Source of the DNA: a bacterium
GTDB lineage: Bacteria; JAJRZV01
Direction of reading: 5' to 3'
Assembly (NCBI GenBank): GCA_024275095.1
Contig: JAJRZV010000036.1
Coordinates: forward strand, 1 to 31,368
DNA length: 31,368 nt
Part shown: positions 14,504 to 22,754 of the stretch, piece by piece
How positions within the stretch are numbered: position 1 is the first letter of the stretch
Layout of the letters: every line of letters starts with the position of its first letter
Notes under the pieces: model-generated
What the model was told of the DNA's origin: nothing
What the model saw: the letters and a program-made list of their open reading frames with translations, nothing else
Database searches by the model: none
Position numbers and translations under genes: made by a program

Positions 14504-16652
14504 TTTTACGCCGTGCAATCCAGTCTATAACCAGTGCAACGCAGAAAAAAGCGAAAATTAAAGGTGAATGCCACATGGGCCAGGCAGCCACCTGTTCTCG
14601 CCGGTAAAAAACATTCTCGCCAAGCAATGAATCAAGTTCGCGGGGTGATACGTCCCCTATCTTAAACACGCGACTTTTTTCTTTGCCCAGCATACCTGCC
14701 AAATCTTCCAGGAATTGAGTGTCTACAGTCAGCCGCACCATCTCTTCAAATACGGGAGCATATACAAATTCTTTATCCGCAAGCACTTCATTGCTTTCGG
14801 AAAGCAGTTCTGCCTGATAAATTCCCTGTTTGAGATGTAAAACCCGGATGGTTTTCCATTCATTACTTATATTTTTGAATTCGTACGCAACTTTCTTTCC
14901 GTCTGTCTTACTAACGATTCTCATCTTGCCACTGGCCTGACCAGCAGGCACTCGAACCTGAATTTTTACTGCGTCTCCTGCTTCGTATTCCATTTCGTTT
15001 ATGCGCATAACAGACCTTCCCTCCAATCCTGCATGACCTGTAAGCCATCTTATCGCTCGTCTCATGAATTCATTATAGAGGTCGTAATAAAGGTTCTTTT
15101 CTACCGATTGTGCGTGAAGTGTCCATATGGTATCGGTGCCCACGTAAAGTCGGGCACCTGTTGATGTTTTTTCACATGCAACAACGAGCGGAACCCTTTC
15201 ATCGGCCGATTCTGCCAGTACCGCACAGCCATCACGTGGAGCAACGCCCTTTATATAACCCTCGATAAAAAGAGCCCCGTCTAAGGAACCAAAAATTGAG
15301 GTCAAATAGTGATGCGTTCCCACATCTGTAAGTTGAAGCGTTGTACGTTTATGCGAGTAATAAGGAGCACGAACGAATTTTACCGGCATGAGAGGATAGA
15401 TAGAAGAAAAGGTGTATCCCCCTCGTGCTATGCTCTCCTCGCCACCAATGAAAAACAAACTATTGTGACCTCGTTTTATGCTCCCTGCAATACTTTTGAA
15501 ATAGCGCGGAACAACATAAGGTCGTGCCGGGAAATTCTGAAGCACAATGATGTCAAATTCATCTATCGCATCTACAAACAATTCTTTGCCAGGGAAGGGA
15601 ATAAGACTCAGTTCCCGGTCTCTCGCCACAAAGTAATCTTCCGGTGTTCTAAGGATGATGAATGTAATGAGGTTTGTTCGGGGGTCTTCTTTGAGCACTT
15701 TTCTTAAAAATCTCACATCCCACGATGCCCTTCCTGCAATGTGAAGAACCCTGACAGTTCTCTTAACCGCTTCTACAACAAAAAATGCAGTATTGTTCTG
15801 TTTTGCATCATCATCTGCAGATATAGAAACCTCATAAATATGCACTCCTTCTCCGGAAGGCACAAATGTAAACGACACATTACCCTTACCTTTTGACATG
15901 CGTACAGTCTGGGTAGAAAGAAGCCTGTCGTTCTCCCGGAGGTTTACATTCCCCTTCCATCTCCGGGCCTTCCCACTGGAGTTCAAGGTAACCTCTACTT
16001 TTGCCGGCTCGTCGGCATAGACAAACGCCGGTGAGTGAATTTCAGTAATACTCACGTCATTAATTTCTTTTCTATCAGGATGTATAAAAACGACGGGCCT
16101 TATAAAAGGGAAATCCTCTGCATACCGAAGCACCACATCGCTGTTGGCTTTGGTATTGATGCCGTCGGTGATTACAATAAAGGCATCGTACTGTTTCTGC
16201 AAACGGGATATATTTTTTAAAAGGTCCAGGAAATCAGTACTTACATCCTGCGGCTTTCTCTCATACCATTTTTCGGATACCTCTCTCACTTTTTCTCCAA
16301 ACAGGAAAACTCCTGCCAGCCACCTTTTGTCCACCTTTCTTATCCACCTGACGGCATTTTCCCACCGGTTTAATCCATGCACGTCTGGAACATTCATGCT
16401 TGCTGAAGCATCCAGAAATACGGCTATGCGTGGATTTCTTGGCTCAAGCCTGTACTTCTCAATCCAGGGATTAAGGAGAAAAAATAAAACACAGACGATT
16501 ATGCCGATACGTGCAATTACCCAGAACGCAAAATACTGGGAGATGCGTCGCCATTGAAGCAAGGTAAGATACACAAGCATCAGGACAAGAGCAAATCCTG
16601 CCATCAGAAGATAAGGGTACTGAAACATTCGAAAAACGAGATGCGTATTCAT
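14490..16652 (-). CDS. Membrane protein with VWA and GATase-like domains
   Basis: The protein is 720 aa. Two membrane segments open it (about 14-32 and 42-62), and one closes it (about 692-712, PLIFAFFCVALVIDWIARRK). A von Willebrand A domain starts near residue 75, with an intact MIDAS start DASAS (81-85) and a later ITDG. An immunoglobulin-like region follows (about 200-285). Next is a class I glutamine-amidotransferase-like fold (about 290-480), opening RTVRVLHIAGRASWDVRFLR and containing LFFIGGEESIARGGY. The nucleophile Cys of active GATases is not seen at the expected turn, so this domain is probably structural or ligand-binding. A second beta-rich region precedes the last helix. Related proteins occur in MoxR/DUF58 clusters of other bacteria. 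It overlaps its neighbours by 4 nt (DUF4159 gene) and 14 nt (lpxC). Confidence 0.78.
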   Translation of the reverse strand: MNTHLVFRMFQYPYLLMAGFALVLMLVYLTLLQWRRISQYFAFWVIARIGIIVCVLFFLLNPWIEKYRLEPRNPRIAVFLDASASMNVPDVHGLNRWENAVRWIRKVDKRWLAGVFLFGEKVREVSEKWYERKPQDVSTDFLDLLKNISRLQKQYDAFIVITDGINTKANSDVVLRYAEDFPFIRPVVFIHPDRKEINDVSITEIHSPAFVYADEPAKVEVTLNSSGKARRWKGNVNLRENDRLLSTQTVRMSKGKGNVSFTFVPSGEGVHIYEVSISADDDAKQNNTAFFVVEAVKRTVRVLHIAGRASWDVRFLRKVLKEDPRTNLITFIILRTPEDYFVARDRELSLIPFPGKELFVDAIDEFDIIVLQNFPARPYVVPRYFKSIAGSIKRGHNSLFFIGGEESIARGGYTFSSIYPLMPVKFVRAPYYSHKRTTLQLTDVGTHHYLTSIFGSLDGALFIEGYIKGVAPRDGCAVLAESADERVPLVVACEKTSTGARLYVGTDTIWTLHAQSVEKNLYYDLYNEFMRRAIRWLTGHAGLEGRSVMRINEMEYEAGDAVKIQVRVPAGQASGKMRIVSKTDGKKVAYEFKNISNEWKTIRVLHLKQGIYQAELLSESNEVLADKEFVYAPVFEEMVRLTVDTQFLEDLAGMLGKEKSRVFKIGDVSPRELDSLLGENVFYRREQVAAWPMWHSPLIFAFFCVALVIDWIARRKNGLS

Positions 16653-17407
16653 CGCTTTCTTAATCGTCTGGTTATATAAGGAATGTGAATTTGATCCTGT
16701 TTGTAATTAACCGTCAGTGCGTACATAACCACGTTGATAAGAGTTCTCAGAGACATCTCCCGGGATACGTCAGAGCCTCCTGCATCAGCCAAACTTCCAG
16801 CGCTGCTGCGTTCTATGGCACCAAGAGCATCGTTGAGGGAGACCACGACAGGTGAACGGTGCTCACCCTGAATGCCCAGGAAGTAACGTGATATATCGAA
16901 ACGGCCGTAAATTCTGTTTAAAAGGAAAAAAGTCCGGTATATCACGTGGTCTTTTCCAAGAGGTTCCAGCGATTTTCCTGGAAAGATCTGCATGAGCATC
17001 TGCTCGACTGCACCCAAAAAAGGACTGCCCTCTACCCCGGAGGCATCTTCAATAAACAAAAATCCTCCCATGTCCAGGTATTTTCTAAGGTTAGCAACTG
17101 CTTTCTCATCAAGCGGCGAAAACGGTTCGTACCCCAGAATGGTTGCAAAAGGCCTGTAAAGTAAATCTCGAGATGAAGGGTCCTCGTAAATAATATCTTT
17201 CGCAGCAACCACAGAAGTTCTTTTTTCCAGCTCCCAGAGAAAATTCTTTATGCCCTTATCACGCCAGCCTCGAGGAGAGATGTTCAATTTAACCCAGTGG
17301 AACTGCCAGAGGTTACTTTCTTTTGCCATCGCCGTTCCCCGTCTGACAAGCGGTGAAAACAAAAGGGAAATGTGTAACAGTGTCTTCAAAATCTCCCTGC
17401 GGTTCAT
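16649..17407 (-). CDS. DUF4159 family exported protein
   Basis: The protein is 252 aa. The N-terminus MNRREILKTLLHISLLFSPL looks like an export signal with a near-Tat start (RRE rather than RRxFLK). The body has the features of DUF4159: LRKYLDMGGFLFIEDASG at about 109-126, a YRTFFLLNRIYGR segment, and an end with RTLINVVMYALTVNYKQDQ. The fold is related to the class I GATase-like flavodoxin fold, with no catalytic residues recognised. It overlaps both neighbours by 4 nt, between the BatA-like and VWA/GATase-like genes. The molecular function of the family is unknown; it is regularly found with MoxR, DUF58 and BatA-like genes. Confidence 0.8.
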   Translation of the reverse strand: MNRREILKTLLHISLLFSPLVRRGTAMAKESNLWQFHWVKLNISPRGWRDKGIKNFLWELEKRTSVVAAKDIIYEDPSSRDLLYRPFATILGYEPFSPLDEKAVANLRKYLDMGGFLFIEDASGVEGSPFLGAVEQMLMQIFPGKSLEPLGKDHVIYRTFFLLNRIYGRFDISRYFLGIQGEHRSPVVVSLNDALGAIERSSAGSLADAGGSDVSREMSLRTLINVVMYALTVNYKQDQIHIPYITRRLRKR

Positions 17408-19218
17408 GGTTTCCTTCCAGATAAAAAGAATTCAACAGCACAGATGCACAAAAGAAAGAGTATAAAAAACTCATCAAGGTGTTTCTTCGTGCTGCTGGTT
17501 CTCACTGACTTTCTCAATGCCTCTTTCAGGTTTTTCACGATCTCTGCGTTTTTTATTCGGGGTAAAATGTTTTCCGGTTCAACTTTTTCCAGCTTCGAAT
17601 CGGAAAGGTCCGGATTCACTATTTCGTAGGTGCCATCCCTTCGCGTGTATACTCCCGGGCCTCTTGTTACCATTGTCAACTCGTCCTCAGCAAGCACATT
17701 TTCATGGTACTCTGGATGTCTCAATATATGTAGCAGTACGGGTAAAAAGGAAGGGCTAACAGCAAAATCAGACCATTCAAGGTCCAGAGGAAAGGCAAAT
17801 GCAAAAACAATACTTTTTGATGTTTTCAACCGGATAAGCGCGGGAGAACCATCAGATAAACTCAGGAGAATTTCAAACGGGGGCTTCTCGGGATATATCT
17901 CCAACGATCTTCTCACTTCAACTTTTGAAAGCGCTGTTATTAGACCCTGAGACGGATGAAAATACTTCATTCCTTCCTGTGTTACAGTGAGATACTGTGG
18001 AGGTACGTGCACAGCTTTGCGACCTATTATAATGCCGGCAAACCGCTCTCCCTCACCTGTCCGGTCTCCGGGAGCAAAGATGGTAACTCCCCCGTTCTTT
18101 ACTGCTTTTTCCAGGGCGGGCATGTCGAAATCCGTGGGAGAAGAATTAAGCAATACCACTGTCGCATTTTTTTTCAACTGATCCATCACTTCACCAGCAT
18201 CCATCGAAATTTTCGTTGCGGCCCAGAGGCGACCATCAGTACGAACTGCATTTATCAGGAAATAAGCCTCATCATAAATGGGGATTTCCGAAGGTTCACC
18301 ATTGTAAATTAATATGTTTCTTATGCCACCCTTTTGAGAAAGAGGAATATAAAAATGATTATCCAGCAGTACCCCGTCGGAGAAAGGGAGATGGATATGA
18401 AGTATATCTTTACTCCCGGTAGGGAACGGTACTGATGCATAAAACTCTCCCTTCTTTACGGGGTTCAAAGTCACCGTTACGGGATTCTGTTTTTCATTGA
18501 CAAAGGAAATCTCCGCGTTTTCCGGGGATACGTCTCCTATGGTCGCTACCTCAATCTGGATTAATTCCTTACCACCACGTCCTTTTTTGTGAATTTCTGC
18601 TTTTTCAATCCAGGCATTAAAGTTGCGACATCCTTTTGCCTGTACGAGAAACACATGTTGACTTCCTTCCACCTGTCCACTTCTTTTTTCCACACTCTTC
18701 CAGCCAGGTCCTCGAAAATCTGAGACAAAAATGAGATTTTCGTACATGCTGAGGGCCTCCAGACAAATCGGCGGATCTTCGGGAGAATTGAAGAAATGCA
18801 CTTCAGATTCATCTTTGATTTTCACCGGTAGAGAAGCGCATAAATAAATTGCGTTGCTTTTTCCTTTCTCAAGATAAGGCATTGCCTCTTTCAATTGACC
18901 CATTAGTTCGGCTGTATCGCACCCACTCATGGAAGGAGAAGCATCAATCGTGATGGCTGTATTTGAAACACCTGTAACGGCTCCACCCTTAACAAACGGA
19001 CGGGCGAACATAAATGCCAGCAGTGAAAAAAGCAACATGCGAATGAGCATTTGAATTATGTCTTCGATCCGGCGTTTTTTCGGTATCTGCTGGGCTAACA
19101 GAAGTCTGACGGGGGGAAACACCACCACTCGCCTCTTTTTTTTGAAAAGCAGGTGTACAAGCAGTGGAACGGCTATCAGCAACGGTAGCAGATAGAGGAA
19201 AACCGAATTCTCAAACAC
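17404..19218 (-). CDS. BatA-like VWA membrane protein
   Basis: The protein is 604 aa. It opens with the aerotolerance-regulator N-terminal (BatA) domain: a membrane segment (about 5-24), the basic stretch FKKKRRVVVFPPVRLLLAQQ, and a second membrane segment (about 56-74) ending FARPFV. A von Willebrand A domain follows, with MIDAS start DASPS at residues 92-96. The middle (about 310-430) has a GATase-like alternating fold (NILIYNGEPSEI, then VVLLNSSPTDFD, then GVTIFAPGD). One more helix near the C-terminus (FFILFLLCICAVEFFLSG) anchors it. The bulk should face the periplasm. It overlaps DUF58 upstream by 8 nt and DUF4159 downstream by 4 nt. In other bacteria BatA-like proteins work with MoxR ATPases; the substrate here is not known. 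Confidence 0.85.
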   Translation of the reverse strand: MFENSVFLYLLPLLIAVPLLVHLLFKKKRRVVVFPPVRLLLAQQIPKKRRIEDIIQMLIRMLLFSLLAFMFARPFVKGGAVTGVSNTAITIDASPSMSGCDTAELMGQLKEAMPYLEKGKSNAIYLCASLPVKIKDESEVHFFNSPEDPPICLEALSMYENLIFVSDFRGPGWKSVEKRSGQVEGSQHVFLVQAKGCRNFNAWIEKAEIHKKGRGGKELIQIEVATIGDVSPENAEISFVNEKQNPVTVTLNPVKKGEFYASVPFPTGSKDILHIHLPFSDGVLLDNHFYIPLSQKGGIRNILIYNGEPSEIPIYDEAYFLINAVRTDGRLWAATKISMDAGEVMDQLKKNATVVLLNSSPTDFDMPALEKAVKNGGVTIFAPGDRTGEGERFAGIIIGRKAVHVPPQYLTVTQEGMKYFHPSQGLITALSKVEVRRSLEIYPEKPPFEILLSLSDGSPALIRLKTSKSIVFAFAFPLDLEWSDFAVSPSFLPVLLHILRHPEYHENVLAEDELTMVTRGPGVYTRRDGTYEIVNPDLSDSKLEKVEPENILPRIKNAEIVKNLKEALRKSVRTSSTKKHLDEFFILFLLCICAVEFFLSGRKP

Positions 19219-20110
19219 GGCGTCTTATCTTCTGAATTGAGCAGATTTCATTAAGTACTGCTTCAAACGATTGGTCAGTAAGAATTCTGTGATATAGGCC
19301 TCCCGCGCGGGTACTTTCATCCTCCACAAAACCTGAAAATTTCCTCATGAGTTCCTGGTATCTGTTTCTGAGACGGGTGGCATCCACTTCTATCTCCTTC
19401 TCTTCTTCGAGACCCTTAAAAATGAGATAACCTCGAAACGGGAAATTCCATTCACTTCGGTCAAGTACGTGTAATATTCGAAGGTCGACATTTTTTGTTT
19501 TCATGGTCAGAAATAACTTTAAGTTTTTGTTATAACAATCGAGAAAATCAGAAAAAATAAACACAAGACTCGTGCGTGTAATTAAATGGCAAGCCTCCTC
19601 CACGAAGCTGATAAAGTCCATGGACCCCGCAGGCCCAAGGTTTTCCATTTGCTGGACGATCTGGAGGTAGTGCTGATACCCTCCCCCGGGAGGAACGCTG
19701 TACACACCAGAGGTTGCACCGGGATATATGAGAGAGACACGGTCACCCTGGATGATTCCGAGATAGGCTATTGCTGCAGCCAGTGTCAGGGAATATTCAA
19801 GCTTTGTCATTATACTGGAGGTATAGTTCATAGATCCGCTGGTATCCAGAATGATGAAAATACTGGTACTGGCTTCGTGTTCAAACATTTTCAGAAAATA
19901 TTTGTCAAACTTTGCCGTTGCACGCCAGTCAATATACCGAGGATCATCGCCCGGAACGTACGGACGATGCTCGGAAAATTCGATACTCTGCCCACGGAAG
20001 GCGCTGGGATGTACACCACTGAGCCATCCGTACACGATGAGACGAGCACGTACATCATAGCCCTTAATGTGTGCGAGTACTTCCGGTAGTAATTGAAGGG
20101 TATTATTCAC
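19211..20110 (-). CDS. DUF58 domain protein (VWA-like), MoxR partner
   Basis: The protein is 299 aa. The DUF58 signature region is clear: EFSEHRPYVPGDDPRYIDWR (about 44-63) and then KFDKYFLKMFEHEAS. A MIDAS-type metal site begins at DTSGS (89-93), and the segment FIFSDFLD is the strand/aspartate expected later in the domain. There is no membrane segment, so it is probably cytoplasmic, next to the MoxR ATPase. It overlaps MoxR by 4 nt and the BatA-like gene by 8 nt. MoxR-DUF58 pairs are widespread; the DUF58 protein is thought to be an adaptor or substrate-binding partner. Confidence 0.9.
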   Translation of the reverse strand: MNNTLQLLPEVLAHIKGYDVRARLIVYGWLSGVHPSAFRGQSIEFSEHRPYVPGDDPRYIDWRATAKFDKYFLKMFEHEASTSIFIILDTSGSMNYTSSIMTKLEYSLTLAAAIAYLGIIQGDRVSLIYPGATSGVYSVPPGGGYQHYLQIVQQMENLGPAGSMDFISFVEEACHLITRTSLVFIFSDFLDCYNKNLKLFLTMKTKNVDLRILHVLDRSEWNFPFRGYLIFKGLEEEKEIEVDATRLRNRYQELMRKFSGFVEDESTRAGGLYHRILTDQSFEAVLNEICSIQKIRRRV

Positions 20111-21099
20111 ACTCTACCAGCCGCCTCAAGGGTCCACTTGATAATATCATCTGGAGAGATACTATCTGCATGAGCTTTAAAATTAAGAATCAATCGGTGG
20201 CGCAACACATCAAAGGCTATCGCCCTCACGTCACTAACAGACGGTACAGGTTCTCCCCGTATGAACGCGCGACCCTTTGCCGCATATACAAGAAATTGTG
20301 AGGCCCTGGGACCGGGACCCCACCTCACATAGGTTTCAATTTTATCAAAACTTGAAGGATCCCCCGGCCTCATCATCCGAACAATCTTTACCGAGTATTC
20401 AATCACGTGTTCCGGTACCGGGCTGTGTCTGACTACTTTCTGATATTCTAAAATTTCTTCTGGCACTGATATTTTTTCTACAGGCTGAAAGTCATCAACT
20501 GTGGTAAGCCTCACAATTTCTTTCTCTTCGTCCCAGGAGGGGTATGGAAAGTGAACTTCCATCATAAATCGGTCGAGCTGAGCTTCTGGAAGAGGGTATG
20601 TCCCATCCTGTTCAATGGGATTCTGCGTGGCAAATACGTGAAAGGGCGACTCAAGCGGGTATGTCCTGCCTGAGGCGGTAACCTGTCTCTCCTGCATGGC
20701 CTGGAGAGTAGCCGCCTGGGTTTTGGGTGTGGTTCGATTAATTTCATCAGCAAGTACGATATTGGCAAAAATGGGCCCCGGCACAAACCTGAAAGCTTTT
20801 TTTCCCGTGGAGGGGTCTTCTTCCAGCACATCAGTGCCTGTAATGTCAGAAGGCATCAAATCCGGAGTGAATTGAATCCTGGAAAATTTGAGATCGAGTG
20901 CATCTGCGAGCGTACTGACGAGAAGGGTTTTGGCCAGGCCGGGAACTCCCATGAACATTACATGCCCCTGACAGAGAATGGCTGTAATAAGGTTCTCTAT
21001 CACGTTATCAAGTCCCACAATGACTTTATGGAGTTCAACCTTGAGCTTTTCAGCCCACTGTCCAATTCGCTCAGCCAATTTTTCCTGCTCTCTGCTCAT
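20107..21099 (-). CDS. MoxR-family AAA+ ATPase
   Basis: The protein is 330 aa, normal for MoxR. Walker A is GVPGLAKT at residues 51-58, Walker B is IVLADEINR (about 114-122), and the sensor region ATQNPIEQDGTYPLPEAQLD is the hallmark of the family. The C-terminal lid helices include GPGPRASQFLVYAAKGRAFI and DVRAIAFDVLRHRL. MoxR ATPases act as chaperones that help assemble or activate VWA-domain partners. The start is set by GGAGGTG 4 nt before ATG 21099. It is separated from the peptidase gene by about 90 bp without an obvious promoter, then runs with 4-8 nt overlaps into DUF58 and the VWA genes. Confidence 0.95.
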   Translation of the reverse strand: MSREQEKLAERIGQWAEKLKVELHKVIVGLDNVIENLITAILCQGHVMFMGVPGLAKTLLVSTLADALDLKFSRIQFTPDLMPSDITGTDVLEEDPSTGKKAFRFVPGPIFANIVLADEINRTTPKTQAATLQAMQERQVTASGRTYPLESPFHVFATQNPIEQDGTYPLPEAQLDRFMMEVHFPYPSWDEEKEIVRLTTVDDFQPVEKISVPEEILEYQKVVRHSPVPEHVIEYSVKIVRMMRPGDPSSFDKIETYVRWGPGPRASQFLVYAAKGRAFIRGEPVPSVSDVRAIAFDVLRHRLILNFKAHADSISPDDIIKWTLEAAGRV

Positions 21100-21188
21100 C
21101 CATCACCTCCGTCCGGTTACCACATGTATGTACACACTTGGTTAGGTTTTACCAGATAGCACTTTCATCTTGCCAGCCCTGCTTAATC

Positions 21189-22754
21189 TCAACGGCGGTC
21201 CAAAATAAAATTTTCCAGAAATTCAATAACACGTTTCTCCCGTGCTATACGAGACGAATCGCCTTTCTTTTCGTAACATTGCAAGAGAAATTCATGAACT
21301 TCTGGGTGAAACGGATTGATGTAAAGCGCTTCGAGAAGGTATGGTTCTGCTTCCTTGCAGGCCCCGGCGGAAGCCATTGCCCTGCCCAACCGGTAATTGG
21401 TGGTGAAAAGTCCAGGATACAAATTGTAAGCCTTTTTGAAATACCTTACCGCCTCCCGGTTTTCTCCTCCCCGGTCCAGGGCGAGCCCTAACTTGTTCAA
21501 TACAACGACGTCTTCACCGCTGTTGGCAATGGACTTTTTGTACTCTTCTGCTGCCGCTATATAGAATCCCTGCCTCATGAGCAAATCGCCCAGACGCATA
21601 TAAGGTCGCTTCTTTGGAGAAAAGTTAAGTTCTGCTTCTTCGATGTCCCCTTGACCTTTATCTCTCAAACGAGGTTGATAAGGCACGTATACTTCGGTAG
21701 CAATTTCTACATCTTTTTCCAGGGCTTTGCGCCATTCTTCGAGCACATCTTCCCGGCTTTTTCCGACAACATCCATAAAAGCCTCGTCTTCCTTGCCTCC
21801 TCGAGTGGCCATTGCCTGGAGAAGCTGGAGCAAGCCTCGTGTGCCCAGTTTTTTCGCCACCCAGCCGGTAAAATGGGTCACTTCTGCAAATGCAAGGGCC
21901 GCATCTTCTGAAGATGGCAACTTTGCTATTGATGGATACATGTCCCGAAATTCTATAAATCTCCCTTCTTTCATGGCACGTTTGAGCACGCTTAAATACT
22001 CATCTTCTACTACCTGTGGAAGGCCCACTTCACCCCGCCATAGTGTTTCAAAATGTTTGGCCACGCCCTCATTAAGCCATAGTGGAATCGTATCGCCGAA
22101 CAAGCGCTTTTCAACATAATGCACAAGTTCATGATTGGCAGTATCCGCCCAGTGGTAGCCTCGACTGTACAGCCAGGGAGAAGTAATGAAAATCTTTGCG
22201 TATTTACACAATGCCACAGTGCCTGTCCGCCTGATCTCTATTTCCTTGAGAGGAGAGGCCAGTGCAAACAACTGAATATCAGGCATTACTTCTACCAGAA
22301 TTTTATTTTCGGTCCGAAACCCAAGAACCTTTGAGAGCCCTTCATAGGCGGCCTCCAGCACATCAGTTAAATAAAGCACAAACGGGATGTCCTGTCGGGG
22401 ATCGTAACGAATTCGGAAATGCTCGGTCTCGATTACCTCGAAGTCTTTTACAATGGATACCATATTTTCAGAGAGTTCGTAGAATTCTTTCAGACGAGGT
22501 ACTTCTGCAATCGTCTTTTCCGGAATCCTCTCGAAGGCTGATACGGCCTGTGCATAATCTCCTTCACAAAATGCAAGTTCTCCCGAGAGAATGAGAAAAT
22601 CGATCCCGTTCAGTTGTGGTGCGTACTCAGAGAGAATTTCTGCCGCACCATGAACGTCCCACATGTTTAACAGGTTGTGGAATTGTTGAAAAATGCCCTC
22701 GTGAGTGTAAACACCCAAAAAAGCCACGAAGAAAATATTACTCAACGAGCTCAC
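21189..22754 (-). CDS. HExxH zinc metallopeptidase (MA-like) with TPR repeats
   Basis: The protein is 521 aa. A short hydrophobic start (SNIFFVAFLGVYT) may export or anchor it. One TPR-like unit lies at about 52-85. A gluzincin-type peptidase domain follows: DFEVIETEHFRIRYDP opens it, the zinc motif is HELVH (208-212), and the third ligand Glu229 is in LWLNEGVAKHFE, 17 residues after the second His. TPR repeats follow at about 385-510 (LGDLLMRQGFYIAAAEEYKK, then two more). All metal ligands are present, so activity is likely, probably in the periplasm. The start GTG 22754 lies inside the end of the DUF4175-like gene (17-nt overlap). Substrate unknown. This combination is known as the peptidase MA-like family. 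Confidence 0.8.
   Translation of the reverse strand: MSSLSNIFFVAFLGVYTHEGIFQQFHNLLNMWDVHGAAEILSEYAPQLNGIDFLILSGELAFCEGDYAQAVSAFERIPEKTIAEVPRLKEFYELSENMVSIVKDFEVIETEHFRIRYDPRQDIPFVLYLTDVLEAAYEGLSKVLGFRTENKILVEVMPDIQLFALASPLKEIEIRRTGTVALCKYAKIFITSPWLYSRGYHWADTANHELVHYVEKRLFGDTIPLWLNEGVAKHFETLWRGEVGLPQVVEDEYLSVLKRAMKEGRFIEFRDMYPSIAKLPSSEDAALAFAEVTHFTGWVAKKLGTRGLLQLLQAMATRGGKEDEAFMDVVGKSREDVLEEWRKALEKDVEIATEVYVPYQPRLRDKGQGDIEEAELNFSPKKRPYMRLGDLLMRQGFYIAAAEEYKKSIANSGEDVVVLNKLGLALDRGGENREAVRYFKKAYNLYPGLFTTNYRLGRAMASAGACKEAEPYLLEALYINPFHPEVHEFLLQCYEKKGDSSRIAREKRVIEFLENFILDRR

Noticed and set aside
21100-21188. Internal promoter before MoxR, including a TGGCA-like sigma54 box
   Set aside because: The spacing of the GG and GC dinucleotides is two bases too long and no sigma70 pair is found. 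Nothing convincing is seen in this gap except the MoxR ribosome site.
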